From Desulfonema magnum (GTDB lineage Bacteria; Desulfobacterota; Desulfobacteria; Desulfobacterales; 4be13), in assembly GCF_017377395.1 (NCBI RefSeq), contig NZ_CP061800.1:1364001-1428000 (forward strand): a stretch of 64,000 nucleotides of DNA, read 5' to 3'. The translations under genes and the position numbers were made by a program. Each line of letters begins with the position of its first letter. Within the stretch, counting starts at the first letter, position 1. Positions 63,226 to 64,000 of the stretch are shown here, piece by piece. The notes below the pieces were generated by a model. It was not told the DNA's origin and ran no database searches. It was given only the letters and a program-made list of their open reading frames with translations.

Positions 63226-64000
63226 ATGGGCGATGAAATAAAAATAGTGCATTCAAAGGAAGAATTTGAAAAGATTCAGCGTATAAAAGCAAAATATCCT
63301 GAGCCGGATGCACCAGACCCCGCGGAAGGCGATGTTTCTGAACAAGAAACTGAATTAACTGATAATGATGATCAAATAAGGAAGGAGCAAACAATGGCCG
63401 AAAAAAAAGAGGCACCGCAAGAGGAAAAGCCCCAGAAAGCAGCGGGTGAAACAAAAAATGATGAAAAAAATCTGTCTGAAGATTCAAAGTTTGCCAGTGC
63501 GCTGTTGCAACATCTGAATGCCACCCGGATGACCGCAGGACAGCTCGACCTGCTGATTCAGAAGCTGGAACTTCAATTTGATCAGCTCGTTCACGGCAAC
63601 TTGGTCGGACAGTTAAAGCAGACAGACGAATATACCTTTGCCAAAGAATATCTTGACATGGAAATCCAGCCCATGAAAGATGTGATTGAGCGCATGAAAA
63701 AGATGGTGGCCGCGCTTCAGAACAAACAGCTCACGCTGAGTGATGATCTTCTGGAAGCCAAAGAGGAGATGGATAACAAGCTTCTGGAAGCAAAGAAGGA
63801 GGTAAATAATGAAGTTGAACGCCGGGTCAAAACCATAAGCACAAAGATTGATGATGAAATTCAGCGGACAAAGCGCACGATTGATGAGCAGGGAAGAGGG
63901 CTTCGTAATGAGCTTGTGGATTCCATGAAAAAGGAAAGAAAGAGCGCTGAAGATGAGCTTAAAGACATACGCGGCAAGTTTGAAACCGATACTGGCAAGT
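63226..64000 (+). CDS. Coiled-coil protein, 3' end beyond the window
   Basis: From ATG 63226 the frame is open to the right edge (258 codons read). It begins MGDEIKIVHSKEEFEKIQRI and contains a charged, gapless helical stretch (FDQLVHGNLVGQLKQTDEYT, MKDVIERMKKMVAALQNKQ, LEAKEEMDNKLLEAKKEVNNEVERRVKTISTKIDDEIQRTKRTID). No membrane segment is seen so far. The context suggests a partner of the two SPOR-domain proteins (34 bases after the second one). Not recognised. Confidence 0.7.
   Translation, partial: MGDEIKIVHSKEEFEKIQRIKAKYPEPDAPDPAEGDVSEQETELTDNDDQIRKEQTMAEKKEAPQEEKPQKAAGETKNDEKNLSEDSKFASALLQHLNATRMTAGQLDLLIQKLELQFDQLVHGNLVGQLKQTDEYTFAKEYLDMEIQPMKDVIERMKKMVAALQNKQLTLSDDLLEAKEEMDNKLLEAKKEVNNEVERRVKTISTKIDDEIQRTKRTIDEQGRGLRNELVDSMKKERKSAEDELKDIRGKFETDTGK

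Noticed and set aside
1..64000. tRNA, rRNA, CRISPR and replication-origin signals
   Set aside because: None seen by eye; a covariance-model scan would be needed to exclude a tRNA fully.

Overview
The window looks like a chromosomal stretch of a Gram-negative sulfate-reducer-type bacterium of the Desulfobacterota (a Desulfonema- or Desulfobacteraceae-like genome is my best guess, from protein flavour and the extreme load of small repeats; this was not tested by search). Its backbone is one type VI secretion system (T6SS) locus on the + strand, broken up by accessory islands and by several families of short inverted-repeat (MITE-like) elements.

Layout. 1-2406: end of an unknown gene, then a DNA methyltransferase and a C-terminally shortened restriction endonuclease. 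2526-12176: tssK, tssL, tssM, an Rpn-type nuclease and tssA, separated by repeats. 12184-25329: accessory island with two TumA/TumE-like toxin-antitoxin pairs (one toxin frameshifted), a DUF4160 remnant with DUF2442, an AAA15 ATPase plus small partner on the minus strand (possible defence pair), a Trm112-like methyltransferase next to a molybdopterin oxidoreductase, a dual-specificity phosphatase, and an rtcB-prfH RNA/ribosome repair pair split by a roughly 2 kb insertion carrying a second Rpn-type gene and a cyclic-di-GMP riboswitch with its own terminator. 25695-32183: tssB, tssC, hcp, tssE, tssF, tssG. 32293-39334: second island (toxin-antitoxin remnants, DUF6883/DUF4926, a nuclease-like gene carrying an in-frame MITE, xisH/xisI, a GNAT-nitrilase fusion and a radical SAM protein). 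39324-50861: clpV (tssH), vgrG, a DUF6484 protein, DUF2169 protein, an inactive ketosynthase-like protein, a PAAR-like tip, an AHH-type nuclease toxin with a candidate immunity gene, and a HEAT-repeat TIGR02270-like protein. 50868-56840: decaying KilA-N paralogues, one split by a complete IS element, and a frameshifted type-44 polymorphic toxin with neighbours. 57015-64000: a small exported protein, a di-haem MauG-like cytochrome, a TRAP substrate-binding protein, two SPOR-domain membrane proteins and the start of a coiled-coil protein.

How it works together. The baseplate (TssE, F, G, K), sheath (TssB, C), tube (Hcp), spike (VgrG and PAAR-like), membrane complex (TssL, M), TssA cap and ClpV recycler are all present and open. 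TssJ is not visible, and TssL has no peptidoglycan-binding domain. DUF2169, the ketosynthase-like protein and the PAAR-like protein form the usual adaptor set just upstream of the AHH toxin, so that toxin is probably a T6SS cargo. The islands between T6SS segments are rich in toxin-antitoxin, restriction and putative defence genes, several of them broken. Small mobile elements have entered coding sequence at least twice: as a 50-codon in-frame insertion in the gene at 33642, and probably as the C-terminus of the gene at 33086. Repeat-derived linkers also sit inside clpV.
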